A DNA stretch of 49,684 nt from Nitrospirales bacterium. GTDB lineage: Bacteria > Nitrospirota > Nitrospiria > Nitrospirales > UBA8639. Shown here piece after piece: positions 26,199 through 34,525 of this stretch. The stretch lies in assembly GCA_012270585.1 (NCBI GenBank), contig JAAXIB010000072.1:1-49684 (forward strand), read 5' to 3'. Numbering within the stretch: position 1 is the first letter of the stretch; the number at the start of each line of letters is the position of its first letter. The translations under genes and the position numbers were made by a program. The notes beneath the pieces were generated by a model, which searched no databases, was not told the DNA's origin, and was given only the letters and a program-made list of their open reading frames with translations.

Positions 26199-27101
26199 AT
26201 GGGTAACGTGGACCGATCCCTGCTGTTGTATCCGCCGGCCAAGGTCAACCTCATTCTCAAGATCTTCGATCGACTTCCCAGTGGGTATCATTCGCTGTGG
26301 TCGTTCATGCAAACGATCGGGATGACTGATGAATTGACGGTTCGGGTCTCGGACGCGTTTGAAGGGATTCGCTTTGACTGTTCGGAGAAAGCCCTTTCGT
26401 CGCCGACCGGCAACCTGGCGTATCGAGCGGCCGAATTGGTGTTACGGCGGGCGGGGGTCTCCATGGGGGTGGACTTGAAATTGGTCAAGGGTATTCCGGT
26501 TGAGGCGGGTCTTGGCGGTGGGAGCAGCGACGCCGCGGCAACGATCATGGGCCTCAATCGTCTGTTGTGTCTCGGCTGGACCAACGGCGACATGGCCGCC
26601 TTGGGGCAAGCCTTGGGAAGCGACGTGCCCTTTTTCATGGAGGCGCCGACTGCCGTGGTTCATGGCTGGGGCCAGCGGATTACTCCGAAAACCCTTGAAG
26701 GCGTTCGGTGGATCGTGCTGGTGAATCCGGGGTTCCCGATCAACACGGGTCAGGCGTACAGACACCTGGACGAGATGAGGCGGGCGGTTCCACCTCTGCC
26801 CGAAGCCCTGCAATCGGTTGAGCACGCGTCATCGGTTTCCTGGAGCCGGATCCTGGACCGGATGGAGAATGATTTCGAGGCGGCCCTGTTCGGTGACTAT
26901 CCCGTGTTGGCCGACGTCAAGAAAACGTTATTGGGCATGGGAGCCGAGGGAGCACTTTTATCCGGAAGCGGAGCGACCGTGTTCGGTGTGTTTCGAGAGC
27001 AGGCCGAGGCCATCCGTGCCAAAGGGGCGTTTGCCCGGACCCCGAAGTATCAGGTTGCCGTCGTGCCCTCCCTTCACCATGGCGTGTTGGCGCAACCCTA
27101 G
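26199..27101 (+). CDS. ispE: 4-diphosphocytidyl-2-C-methyl-D-erythritol kinase IspE
   Basis: GHMP kinase of the non-mevalonate isoprenoid pathway. The 300 residues contain PAKVNLILKIFDRLPSGYHSL, the ATP loop EAGLGGGSSDAAA (102-114), GSDVPFFM, and the C-terminal GAEGALLSGSGATVFGVF. This is full family length. It begins 64 bases after the GspF-like gene. Isoprenoid supply for undecaprenyl phosphate links it loosely to the cell-wall genes. Confidence 0.95.
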   Translation: MGNVDRSLLLYPPAKVNLILKIFDRLPSGYHSLWSFMQTIGMTDELTVRVSDAFEGIRFDCSEKALSSPTGNLAYRAAELVLRRAGVSMGVDLKLVKGIPVEAGLGGGSSDAAATIMGLNRLLCLGWTNGDMAALGQALGSDVPFFMEAPTAVVHGWGQRITPKTLEGVRWIVLVNPGFPINTGQAYRHLDEMRRAVPPLPEALQSVEHASSVSWSRILDRMENDFEAALFGDYPVLADVKKTLLGMGAEGALLSGSGATVFGVFREQAEAIRAKGAFARTPKYQVAVVPSLHHGVLAQP

Positions 27102-27157
27102 GTCCGAGGGGCGGGACGTCGTCTCCGGACGTGGCCGGCAAGACGGAAGTTCGGTTG

Positions 27158-27186
27158 TTGACAACCATACGTGGATGGCCTAAATA
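27158..27186 (+). promoter_or_regulatory. Promoter-like sequence ahead of prs
   Basis: A perfect TTGACA (27158-27163) is followed after 17 bases by TAAATA (27181-27186), a weak -10. It lies about 60 bases ahead of the prs start in the 143-base ispE-prs gap. Confidence 0.4.
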
Positions 27187-27191
27187 GTGAT

Positions 27192-27219
27192 GGCGGGGTT
27201 TCTCCCGTCTTTTCTTTTT
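27192..27219 (+). terminator. Hairpin with T-run between ispE and prs
   Basis: GGCGGG (27192-27197) pairs with CCCGTC (27204-27209; one G-U pair) around a six-base loop, followed by a T-rich stretch (27210-27219). It has the shape of an intrinsic terminator for the ispE transcript. It also falls at the likely start of any transcript from the promoter-like site just upstream, so it could instead be a 5' leader hairpin of prs. Confidence 0.45.
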
Positions 27220-27244
27220 CACGTCACACCCTGGGGTAGTACTC

Positions 27245-28186
27245 ATGGCCGAGGACCTGAAGCTGTTTGCCGGAAACTCCAATCCGCCTCTTACCAGCGA
27301 GATCAGCGCCTATTTGGGCGTGCCCTTGTCTCAGGCGGTGGTCTCGACTTTCAGCGACGGCGAAATCCGAGTCAAAGTCGAAGAAAACGTGCGGGGAGGA
27401 GACGTGTTCGTCATTCAGTCCTGCTGCCACCCGGTCAATACCTCCGTCATGGAACTGTTGATCATGTTGGATGCACTGAAACGGTCATCCGCCTATCGGA
27501 TCACGGCCGTGATTCCGTACTTCGGCTATGCACGCCAGGATCGAAAAGACCAACCGCGGGTTCCGATCAGCGCCAAACTGATGGCGGATCTGATTACCAC
27601 GGCCGGGGCGCATCGGGTGCTGACTATGGATTTGCACGCCGGGCCGATTCAGGGGTTTTTTAATATCCCGGTTGATCATCTCTATGCCAGGCCGGTCTTG
27701 TTGGATTACGTCAAGAAAAGTCAATTGCAAGACGTAGTCGTGGTCTCACCTGATGCCGGCGGGGTCGAACGCGCCCGGGCGTTTGCCAAACGGTTGGAAG
27801 CAAATCTGGCGATCGTCGACAAACGCCGGGAGGGCCCCAACCATGCCCAGGTGATGAATATTATCGGGGACGTGAGGGCCCGCCACGTCTTATTGCTGGA
27901 CGACATGATTGACACGGCCGGTACGATTGTGGAAACCGCCAACGCCTGTGTGGAGAATGGGGCCTCCATGGTCTGGGGCGTGTGTACCCATCCCGTGCTT
28001 TCCGGTCCCGCAATCGAACGGATTGAACAATCCACGCTGGCGAAAGTGGTGGCCACGAATTCGATTGCCCTGCACGGCAAAGATCAGGTATGTTCAAAAA
28101 TTCGCATCCTGTCGGTGGCCCCCCTCCTCGGAGAAGCCATCAAGCGAATCCACAAGGAGCAATCAGTCACCTCGTTGTTCGACTGA
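27245..28186 (+). CDS. prs: Ribose-phosphate pyrophosphokinase
   Basis: Makes PRPP from ribose 5-phosphate and ATP for nucleotide, His and Trp synthesis. The 313 residues show FSDGEIRVKVEENVRGGDVFVIQ, the ATP-site PYFGYARQDRK (91-101), MDLHAGPIQGFF (128-139), VSPDAGGVERARAFAK and the PRPP loop DDMIDTAGT (219-227). This is class I, normal length. Order ispE-prs-bL25-pth is a common bacterial arrangement. Confidence 0.97.
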   Translation: MAEDLKLFAGNSNPPLTSEISAYLGVPLSQAVVSTFSDGEIRVKVEENVRGGDVFVIQSCCHPVNTSVMELLIMLDALKRSSAYRITAVIPYFGYARQDRKDQPRVPISAKLMADLITTAGAHRVLTMDLHAGPIQGFFNIPVDHLYARPVLLDYVKKSQLQDVVVVSPDAGGVERARAFAKRLEANLAIVDKRREGPNHAQVMNIIGDVRARHVLLLDDMIDTAGTIVETANACVENGASMVWGVCTHPVLSGPAIERIEQSTLAKVVATNSIALHGKDQVCSKIRILSVAPLLGEAIKRIHKEQSVTSLFD

Positions 28187-28327
28187 TCCCTTTTTATTTG
28201 AGGAGAAGACCTGTAGAATAGCAGCCTGAAGCCATCGGGGAGGCCTTGGATGGCCCCGGGGAGTCATCGTCGGTGGTGAGAGGAACGTCGGCGCTGAAGA
28301 CCAGGGGAGAAGACATGAAGGAGCATT

Positions 28328-29014
28328 ATGGAGTTTGTCGCTGAAGCAACAATCAGAACACAATCCGGAAAAGGAGCGGCCCGTGAGATCCGGCGGAGAG
28401 GAAGGATCCCCGCCGTGCTGTACGGGCAAGGGACTTCGCGGTTGATCCAACTTGACCCCAAGGCGATTCAGAACATCCTGGTGGCCCAGGCCGGGAGTAC
28501 GGGGCTCATTTCCTTGACGATTGACGGGGACGAGCAGGCGCGGCAACGGACCGCCGTCATTCAAGACGTGCAACGGGATCCTCTTGAAGGATCGATTTTG
28601 CACGTCGATTTATTGGAAGTGTCGATGGATAAGCCGGTTCGCGTGAAAGTGCCGGTTCATATTACGGGGGGCGCGCCCATTGGGGTCAAGCGTGATAAGG
28701 GCGTGGTGAATCAACCGATGAGAGAATTGCATATCGAATGTCTGCCCAACGTCATTCCTGATCAAATCGACGTGGATGCGTCGGCCTTGGAAATCAATCA
28801 GGGCATTCACGTCCGGGATCTGCAGGTCGACGAAGGCATCAAGATTCTTGACGATCCCGATGGAATGGTCGTCAACGTGACCGTGCCCATTTCCGAGGAG
28901 AAATTGTCCGCAATGCTGACCTCGGAAGCAACTCCGGCCCTCGAGGCTCCGGAACCCGAGCGAGCGGCCGAAGCACCAGCGGCCCCTGCCAACCCCAGCG
29001 ACCCCCCCAAATAA
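28328..29014 (+). CDS. rplY: Large ribosomal subunit protein bL25, CTC (general stress) type
   Basis: 5S rRNA-binding ribosomal protein. At 228 residues it is the long CTC form. The L25 domain (1-95, RTQSGKGAAREIRRRGRIPAVLYG) is followed by the TL5/CTC beta domain (about 100-185, VPVHITGGAPIGVKRDKGVV and LEINQGIHVRDLQVDEGIK). An Ala/Pro/Glu-rich tail (from about 195) ends the protein. A GAAGGAG precedes the ATG. It is followed 3 bases later by pth. Confidence 0.94.
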   Translation: MEFVAEATIRTQSGKGAAREIRRRGRIPAVLYGQGTSRLIQLDPKAIQNILVAQAGSTGLISLTIDGDEQARQRTAVIQDVQRDPLEGSILHVDLLEVSMDKPVRVKVPVHITGGAPIGVKRDKGVVNQPMRELHIECLPNVIPDQIDVDASALEINQGIHVRDLQVDEGIKILDDPDGMVVNVTVPISEEKLSAMLTSEATPALEAPEPERAAEAPAAPANPSDPPK

Positions 29015-29017
29015 CTC

Positions 29018-29587
29018 TTGCGTGTTATTGTCGGACTTGGGAATCCGGGCGTTGAATATGCGGCGACGCGTCATAACGTCGGACAGCGGGTTGTGGCTCA
29101 AGCGGCGGCCGAATGGGCTATTCCGTTACACTTCAATGGCTTAACGCAACAGGGAACCGGTCGAGTCCACGAGAATCCCGTTTCTCTTGCGCTGCCTGTG
29201 ACGTTTATGAACGTGTCCGGTGAGGCCGTGGAGGAACTCGTGACGGCACATGACGTCCAAGCACGGGACGTGATCGTGGTCCATGATGATTTGGACCTGC
29301 CCATCGGGTGCCTTCGCATCAGGCCCGGAGGGGGAACGGGGGGGCATAAGGGCTTACGATCCATCGTGACGGCCCTGGGGACCGAAGCCTTCACTCGTCT
29401 GAAAATAGGAATAGGCCGTCCTGCTCTGGAAGTGGATCCCGCCGATTTTGTGTTGGCGCCGTTCACACCGGCGGAGTTGGACGACCTGCAACCCGTTCTG
29501 ACCCGGGCGGTTGAAGGATTGGCCTGTATTGTGCTGCATGGCGTGCAAGAAGCGATGAATCGTTTTAATCGCCGCATGCCGGCGTAA
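29018..29587 (+). CDS. pth: Peptidyl-tRNA hydrolase
   Basis: Rescues tRNA from prematurely released peptidyl-tRNA. The 189 residues include VGLGNPGVEYAATRHNVG with the catalytic His19, PVTFMNVSGEAV, VHDDLDLPIG with the catalytic Asp, and GGGTGGHKGLRSI. The start is a TTG at 29018, needed to keep the conserved MRVIVGLGNP; it lies only 3 bases after the bL25 stop, indicating coupling. The ychF gene that often follows is absent. Confidence 0.95.
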   Translation: MRVIVGLGNPGVEYAATRHNVGQRVVAQAAAEWAIPLHFNGLTQQGTGRVHENPVSLALPVTFMNVSGEAVEELVTAHDVQARDVIVVHDDLDLPIGCLRIRPGGGTGGHKGLRSIVTALGTEAFTRLKIGIGRPALEVDPADFVLAPFTPAELDDLQPVLTRAVEGLACIVLHGVQEAMNRFNRRMPA

Positions 29588-29630
29588 GCCATGAGACGGG
29601 AACAGGGAGGGAGGCATTCAGAGACGTGGT

Positions 29631-29657
29631 TTGACAGTACATTTTACCCTGTGTTAC
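29631..29657 (+). promoter_or_regulatory. Promoter-like sequence ahead of rpsF
   Basis: A perfect TTGACA (29631-29636) lies 88 bases before rpsF in the 136-base gap after pth. The best -10 candidate is TGTTAC (29652-29657), spacing 15, which is weak. A ribosomal protein operon start here is expected. Confidence 0.4.
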
Positions 29658-29723
29658 CGTCGCTTCCCTTGTAACGAAGCCGGTAAACGGGGATGAATCA
29701 GGGTTTTTCAGAAAGAGGGCGGC

Positions 29724-30071
29724 ATGGCATGTTATGAATCAATTTTTATTCTTCGATCGTCGTTGGCTGATGAAGAAGCCGAGACGGTGATCGAAAAGAT
29801 GAAAAGCGCGTTGACGAAACACGGGGCGACGATTGTCAAAGCCGATAATTGGGGGAAAAAGAAGCTCGCTTACGAAATTAAACATGACCGGCGCGGCACC
29901 TATATCCTGCTTCAGTTTGAATCGGCGCAGGAGAACGTGGTGAGTGAACTTGAACGGCTCTACCGATTGGAAGATTCGGTCATCAAGTTCTTGACCGTGC
30001 GCGTGGAAGAAGAAGCGTTCCAAGGGGCTACGGCCGAACAGGGAGAATCCGAAGGTGGTGGGGTTCAATAA
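29724..30071 (+). CDS. rpsF: Small ribosomal subunit protein bS6
   Basis: 30S protein that pairs with bS18. The 115 residues contain YESIFILRSSLADEEAE, NWGKKKLAYEIKHDRRGTY and RLYRLEDSVIKFLTVRVEEE. The tail is glutamate- and glycine-rich, common in bS6. The reading frame overlaps ssb by 17 bases. Confidence 0.96.
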   Translation: MACYESIFILRSSLADEEAETVIEKMKSALTKHGATIVKADNWGKKKLAYEIKHDRRGTYILLQFESAQENVVSELERLYRLEDSVIKFLTVRVEEEAFQGATAEQGESEGGGVQ

Positions 30072-30462
30072 AATCATTCTCATCGGGAACCTGACGCGAA
30101 ACCCTGAACTTCGGTACACCCCCAGTGGTACTCCCGTCGCCAATTTCGGGTTGGCGGTGAATCGACGCTTTCGACAAGCCGATGATCAAAAAGAGGAAGT
30201 GTGTTACGTTGATATCGTGGTCTTTGGCAAACAAGCCGAGCATTGCGGCCAATACCTGAGTAAAGGTGACGGAGCCATTGTCGACGGACGACTTCAACAG
30301 CGGCGGTGGGAAACGGAAGATGGACAACGCCGAAACAAACACGAGGTGGTGGCGCAATCGGTCACGTTTCTCCCGAAAAAACAAAGTCACACAGGTGAGC
30401 CCGGAGGGGGAGAAGAAGAATACCCGCACGACCATCCGTACGATTCGGAAGAGTACGCATAA
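30055..30462 (+). CDS. ssb: Single-stranded DNA-binding protein
   Basis: OB-fold protein that coats single-stranded DNA, with 135 residues. [45 protein letters not shown] and [19 protein letters not shown] give a complete OB domain (to about residue 108). The short C-terminal tail is acidic ([16 protein letters not shown]) but lacks the canonical DDDIPF tip that recruits partner proteins. The start is a GTG at 30055 inside rpsF; the next codon is also GTG (30058). Confidence 0.94.
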   Translation: MVGFNKIILIGNLTRNPELRYTPSGTPVANFGLAVNRRFRQADDQKEEVCYVDIVVFGKQAEHCGQYLSKGDGAIVDGRLQQRRWETEDGQRRNKHEVVAQSVTFLPKKQSHTGEPGGGEEEYPHDHPYDSEEYA

Positions 30463-30488
30463 TTTTCGCACACGAGGAGAAGATAGAC

Positions 30489-30716
30489 GTGGAACGAGGG
30501 AGGCTTTTTCAGCGACGGCGCGTTTGCCGGTTTTGTCACGAGACCACGCCCCTGGATTATAAGGATCTGAACCTGTTGCGTAATTTTTTGACGGAACGAG
30601 GACGCATTATTCCGAGACGGATATCCGGAAACTGTATGCGGCACCAACGAAAGCTCACGATTGCGATCAAGCGTGCCCGCAGTATTTCCCTGTTAGCTTT
30701 TGCCGAAGAGCGGTAG
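30489..30716 (+). CDS. rpsR: Small ribosomal subunit protein bS18
   Basis: 30S platform protein, 75 residues, with [22 protein letters not shown] and [24 protein letters not shown]. Cysteines C13, C16 and C49 with His52 make it a zinc-type (C+) variant. The GTG start at 30489 follows ACGAGGAGA. The usual following gene rplI (bL9) is missing; yceD and rpmF come next instead. Confidence 0.95.
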   Translation: MERGRLFQRRRVCRFCHETTPLDYKDLNLLRNFLTERGRIIPRRISGNCMRHQRKLTIAIKRARSISLLAFAEER

Positions 30717-30778
30717 GGCGGCCGCCGTGACGGTGCGGTTCCCGTCTGTATCCCCGGGTCAAGGGAGGTCCAGGAAAC

Positions 30779-31336
30779 GTGGCCTCGCTCAGCTTCAGCG
30801 TGAAAGACATTCCTCCGGAAGGCGAGCGCGTCGACTGCGTCGTCGGGAAGGAGGACTTGCAATTAGAAGAAAACGATCCCGGAATACAGGACGTGCTTGC
30901 CTTGACGGCAACGATTCACGCCGAAGATGCCGGCTTCCGGGTGGAGGGCGAGCTGAACGGCTTGCTGCTCCATGAATGTGTCCGTTGTCTGGAAATGTTT
31001 GCAACGCCCGCGGACCTGCCGTTTCGGGCATTGTACAAAGACCTGAGTCGGCGGTGCTCTAAAAGACAGGAACCGGAGCCCGTGTCCGGGGATTCGGATC
31101 CTGAAGAAACGGACTGCCATCCCGTGGTTGAACAGCGGATTGAATTACCGGAGATGCTTCGTGAACAACTCATTTTGTCCATCCCGATGCAACCCCTCTG
31201 TTCAGAGGGGTGTCAAGGATTATGTCAGGCGTGCGGGCAAAATCTGAACGTGCAGCGGTGCGGGTGCGAGGAAGTCAAAACGGATTCTCCCTTTGCAATC
31301 CTGCAAGAAGCATTCAAACTTAAACCGTTGGCGTAA
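30779..31336 (+). CDS. yceD: YceD/DUF177 family protein
   Basis: Family linked to 23S rRNA maturation or bL32 incorporation by its near-constant pairing with rpmF; the biochemistry is unsettled. The 185 residues have the core ECVRCLEMFATPADLPF (CxxC) and the ending LCSEGCQGLCQACGQNLN with several cysteines, as in family members thought to bind metal. The GTG start at 30779 lies nine bases after AAGGGAGGT. It precedes rpmF by 54 bases. Confidence 0.85.
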   Translation: MASLSFSVKDIPPEGERVDCVVGKEDLQLEENDPGIQDVLALTATIHAEDAGFRVEGELNGLLLHECVRCLEMFATPADLPFRALYKDLSRRCSKRQEPEPVSGDSDPEETDCHPVVEQRIELPEMLREQLILSIPMQPLCSEGCQGLCQACGQNLNVQRCGCEEVKTDSPFAILQEAFKLKPLA

Positions 31337-31390
31337 GTCATGTGTAGGACATACGAGCGCAGGTCGTTTCCGTGACGTGAGGAGAAAACA

Positions 31391-31573
31391 ATGGCAAACC
31401 CCAAACATCGACATTCCAAGTCCCGGCGGGATAAACGGCGCACGCATAAAAAGCTCGGCATTCCGAGTTTTTCCATTTGTCCCCAATGTCACGAACGAAC
31501 GTTACCTCATCGAACCTGCCTGTCGTGCGGTTACTACAAACGTGTAGCGATCATCGCGATTCAAGAAAGCTGA
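31391..31573 (+). CDS. rpmF: Large ribosomal subunit protein bL32
   Basis: 50S protein of 60 residues: basic N-terminus [17 protein letters not shown] followed by a zinc ribbon C30, C33, C43, C46 (CPQC...CLSCG). This is the zinc-binding C+ form. It lies between yceD and plsX as in many bacteria, with AGGAGAAAACA ahead of the ATG. Confidence 0.97.
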   Translation: MANPKHRHSKSRRDKRRTHKKLGIPSFSICPQCHERTLPHRTCLSCGYYKRVAIIAIQES

Positions 31574-31627
31574 GGTTCCCTGAGACGGTTTCGTCTCTAT
31601 CCCCACTGGGAGGCTCGCGCACGATCC

Positions 31628-32659
31628 ATGAAAATTGCTCTCGATGCCATGGGCGGGGATCACGGATTGGCCCCCGTCGTCGAAGGTGCGCTCCAAGCCC
31701 TCAGAGAGTTTGACGTCGAATTAATCCTCGTGGGTCACGAAGACCAACTCCGAGCAGAGTTGGAGCGCGTGCAGTGCATTGATCCCCGTGTAACGATCCA
31801 CCATGCCTCCCAAACGGTGGACATGTATGAAGCCCCCGCGCAAGTGGCCAGGAAAAAACGTGACTCGTCGATTTGGGTGGCGACCGATTTGGTCAAGACC
31901 GGCGAGGCCCAGGCGGTGGTGAGTGCCGGCAACACGGGCGCGGCCATGGTGTCGGCCTTTTTTCTGCTCGGGACCATCAAGGGGGTTGAACGACCGGCCA
32001 TTGCGGCATCCTTGCCGACCATACGGGGAACGGCCATCATGCTGGACGTCGGGGCCACGGTCGACTGTTCCGCCCAACAGTTGCATCAGTTCGCCATCAT
32101 GGGCCATGAGTATGCCAAACATCTCATGAGCATCGCGCATCCTCGAGTGGGGCTTCTCAGTATTGGAGAGGAAGCGACCAAGGGCAATGAAGTGACGAAA
32201 GAGGCTTTCCGGCTGCTCAAGGAAAGTTCCTTGAACTTTATCGGGAACCTCGAAGGCCGGGATGTGTACAGCGGGACGGCTGACGTGATCGTGTGTGACG
32301 GGTTTCTGGGCAACGTGTCGTTGAAAATCTCCGAAGGGTTGGCTGAGGCCATGAAAAAAATCCTGATGAGTGAGGTGATGAATTCAACCTTGGGCCGCTT
32401 GTCGTTGGTCTTTGTGGCCGGGCCGCTCATGCGATTGAAGCGACGAACGGATTACGCCGAATTTGGTGGCGCGCCGCTCCTGGGCGTGAATGGGGTGTGC
32501 ATGATTTGTCATGGCCGGTCCTCGGCCAAGGCCATTAAAAACGCCATCAGGCGGGCAGACGCATTAGCTCAAGGTCGGCTGATTGAACTGATCCAACGTG
32601 ATATTGCTGAAAGTCTGACCCCACCGATGACGCCCAGCCCTCAAATGGCCTGTGAATGA
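31628..32659 (+). CDS. plsX: Phosphate acyltransferase PlsX
   Basis: Converts acyl-ACP to acyl-phosphate for phospholipid synthesis, at the inner face of the membrane. The 343 residues begin MKIALDAMGGDHGLAPVVEG and include VSAGNTGAAM, LDVGATVDC, GLLSIGEEATKGN, VCDGFLGNVSLKISEG and YAEFGGAPLLGVNGVCMICHG. Its stop overlaps fabH by 4 bases. Confidence 0.96.
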   Translation: MKIALDAMGGDHGLAPVVEGALQALREFDVELILVGHEDQLRAELERVQCIDPRVTIHHASQTVDMYEAPAQVARKKRDSSIWVATDLVKTGEAQAVVSAGNTGAAMVSAFFLLGTIKGVERPAIAASLPTIRGTAIMLDVGATVDCSAQQLHQFAIMGHEYAKHLMSIAHPRVGLLSIGEEATKGNEVTKEAFRLLKESSLNFIGNLEGRDVYSGTADVIVCDGFLGNVSLKISEGLAEAMKKILMSEVMNSTLGRLSLVFVAGPLMRLKRRTDYAEFGGAPLLGVNGVCMICHGRSSAKAIKNAIRRADALAQGRLIELIQRDIAESLTPPMTPSPQMACE

Positions 32660-33630
32660 GAAGTCGGATACTCGGGACGGGGTCCCATGCTCCCAAACAG
32701 GTGTTGACCAATGCCGACCTCGAAAACATCGTGGAGACGTCGGATTCGTGGATCGTGGAACGCACGGGCATTCGCGAGCGTCGTCTGGCCGCGCCCGGCG
32801 AAGCCTGTTCGGACCTCGGCGTTCTTGCGGCACAGCAGGCGTTGGCGGATGCAAATGTTCAAGCGGCCCAACTCGATCTGATTGTCGTGGCCACCTGTAC
32901 CGGGGATTCTCCTCTTCCTTCCACCGCGTCTCTGATACAACATCGTCTTGGTGCCGTGAAGGCCGCTGCCTGCGATATTTCGGCGGCATGCTGCGGGTTC
33001 GTGTATGGTCTGTCGGTGGCGGACGCCTTTGTGCGGACGGGGCATCGCTACGTTCTGGTCATCGGGTCGGAAGTGATGTCTTCCATCACGGATTGGACGG
33101 ACCGGAACACCTGTGTCCTTTTTGGAGATGCCGCGGGCGCCGTGGTCCTGGGCCCAACGGAAGATGACCGGGGAATCCTCTCCCTCCATTTACACGCGGA
33201 CGGGCGGTTCTCTGATTTGATTTGCGTGCCGGGGGGTGGGTCGAGTCTTCCTCCGTCGGAGCGTGTGTTGGCCGGACGCCTGCATTGTGTCAAAATGCGA
33301 GGCAATGAAACCTTCAAGATTGCCGTCAAAACCATGGAAGAGGCCATACGAGAAGCCGTCGCGGCGCATGGGTTCGACATACACGATATTGATTGCCTGG
33401 TTCCCCACCAGGCCAACATCCGAATTTTACGGGCCGTAGGGCAACGCGTCGGGATGCCCCTGGACCGGATCGTGATCAACGTCGACCGGTATGGCAATAC
33501 CTCTGCTGCGTCAATCCCGTTGGCATTGGATGAAGCCGTCAAAAACGGAACGATCCGAGAAGGGCACGTGGTGGTGATGGCGGCGTTTGGGGCAGGTCTC
33601 ACGTGGGCCTCCGGGGTGATGCGGTGGTAG
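32656..33630 (+). CDS. fabH: 3-oxoacyl-ACP synthase III FabH
   Basis: Condenses acetyl-CoA with malonyl-ACP to start fatty-acid chains. The 324 residues have the catalytic triad Cys112 (DISAACCGF), His251 (LVPHQANIRI) and Asn281 (YGNTSAASIP), plus the N-terminal WIVERTGIRERR. A second cysteine follows the nucleophile (AACCGF) where Ser is more common. It is coupled to plsX by an ATGA overlap. Confidence 0.96.
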   Translation: MRSRILGTGSHAPKQVLTNADLENIVETSDSWIVERTGIRERRLAAPGEACSDLGVLAAQQALADANVQAAQLDLIVVATCTGDSPLPSTASLIQHRLGAVKAAACDISAACCGFVYGLSVADAFVRTGHRYVLVIGSEVMSSITDWTDRNTCVLFGDAAGAVVLGPTEDDRGILSLHLHADGRFSDLICVPGGGSSLPPSERVLAGRLHCVKMRGNETFKIAVKTMEEAIREAVAAHGFDIHDIDCLVPHQANIRILRAVGQRVGMPLDRIVINVDRYGNTSAASIPLALDEAVKNGTIREGHVVVMAAFGAGLTWASGVMRW

Positions 33631-33642
33631 AAAGGATGAAAC

Positions 33643-34446
33643 ATGGCTGCGGATGAGAGACCAGGAGAATGGGCGTTGATCCTGGGCGCCTCGAGCGGAT
33701 TCGGCAGGGCCGTCGCCTTGGAGTTGGCGGCCCTCGGCATGAATATCGTCGGGGTGCATTTGGACCGAAAATCCACGCTCCCCAACGTGGACCGTCTCGT
33801 TGCAGACATCCGGGCCCATGGCCGGGAAGCACTCTTTTTTAACGTCAATGCGGCAGGCGCGGAGAAGCGCGGGGAAGTCCTCGACGCGCTTCAAGCGAAA
33901 TTCCCGGCGCACGGTCCCCCGATCCGCGTCCTGCTCCATTCCCTGGCCTTTGGAACGCTGAAACGGTTCGTCGCCGAAACGCGTGCCGATGCCGTGAGTA
34001 AAGCCCAGGTCGATATGACGCTGGACGTCATGGCGAACAGTTTGGTGTATTGGGTGCAGGAGTTACTCGCGCGGGAACTCATGGGCAACGGCGGAAGAAT
34101 TTTTGCGATGACCAGTGCGGGAGGCGCGCGGGTGTGGGCCACCTACGGAGCGGTGTCTGCCGCCAAAGCGGCCTTGGAATCCCACGTGCGTCAGCTCGCG
34201 CTCGAATTGGCTCCCATGGGGATAACGGCGAACGCGATCATGGCGGGCGTCACCGATACCCCGGCCTTACGGAAAATTCCGGGGTCCGATGACATGATCG
34301 CCTTGGCCCAACGGAAGAATCCATCGGGTCGCTTAACCACGCCGCAGGACGTTGCGGACGCCATCGGCCTGCTGACCCATCCGAAGTCGCATTGGTTGAC
34401 AGGAAACGTGATTTGCGTGGACGGAGGCGAGTTTATCGTTGACTGA
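33643..34446 (+). CDS. fabL: Enoyl-ACP reductase, FabL (ENR III) type
   Basis: Short-chain dehydrogenase of 267 residues. The nucleotide loop is GASSGFG (15-21), closer to classical SDRs than FabI. The catalytic pair is Tyr168 and Lys175 with six residues between, the Yx6K spacing of enoyl reductases, unlike the Yx3K of FabG. The segment DTPALRKIPGSDDM, then NPSGRLTTPQDVADAIGLL, and the end CVDGGEFIVD resemble Bacillus FabL. It lies 12 bases after fabH and should carry out the last step of each elongation cycle. FabL-type enzymes are known to tolerate triclosan. A general SDR is the alternative. Confidence 0.8.
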   Translation: MAADERPGEWALILGASSGFGRAVALELAALGMNIVGVHLDRKSTLPNVDRLVADIRAHGREALFFNVNAAGAEKRGEVLDALQAKFPAHGPPIRVLLHSLAFGTLKRFVAETRADAVSKAQVDMTLDVMANSLVYWVQELLARELMGNGGRIFAMTSAGGARVWATYGAVSAAKAALESHVRQLALELAPMGITANAIMAGVTDTPALRKIPGSDDMIALAQRKNPSGRLTTPQDVADAIGLLTHPKSHWLTGNVICVDGGEFIVD

Positions 34447-34525
34447 CCACGGGGCGGCGGTTCATGTCCATCGGCGTGTTTATCCGTTGACTTTCTCGAC
34501 GGTTTCACTCATACGTTAAGTTTCT

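Noticed and set aside
27102..27244. tRNA gene between ispE and prs
   Set aside because: I looked because tRNA genes are often found at this junction, but no cloverleaf arms or TTCRA-type loop are present.
28187..28327. Riboswitch or regulatory leader ahead of the bL25 gene
   Set aside because: Only a small GC-rich stem (around 28230-28260) is visible, with no known leader motif.
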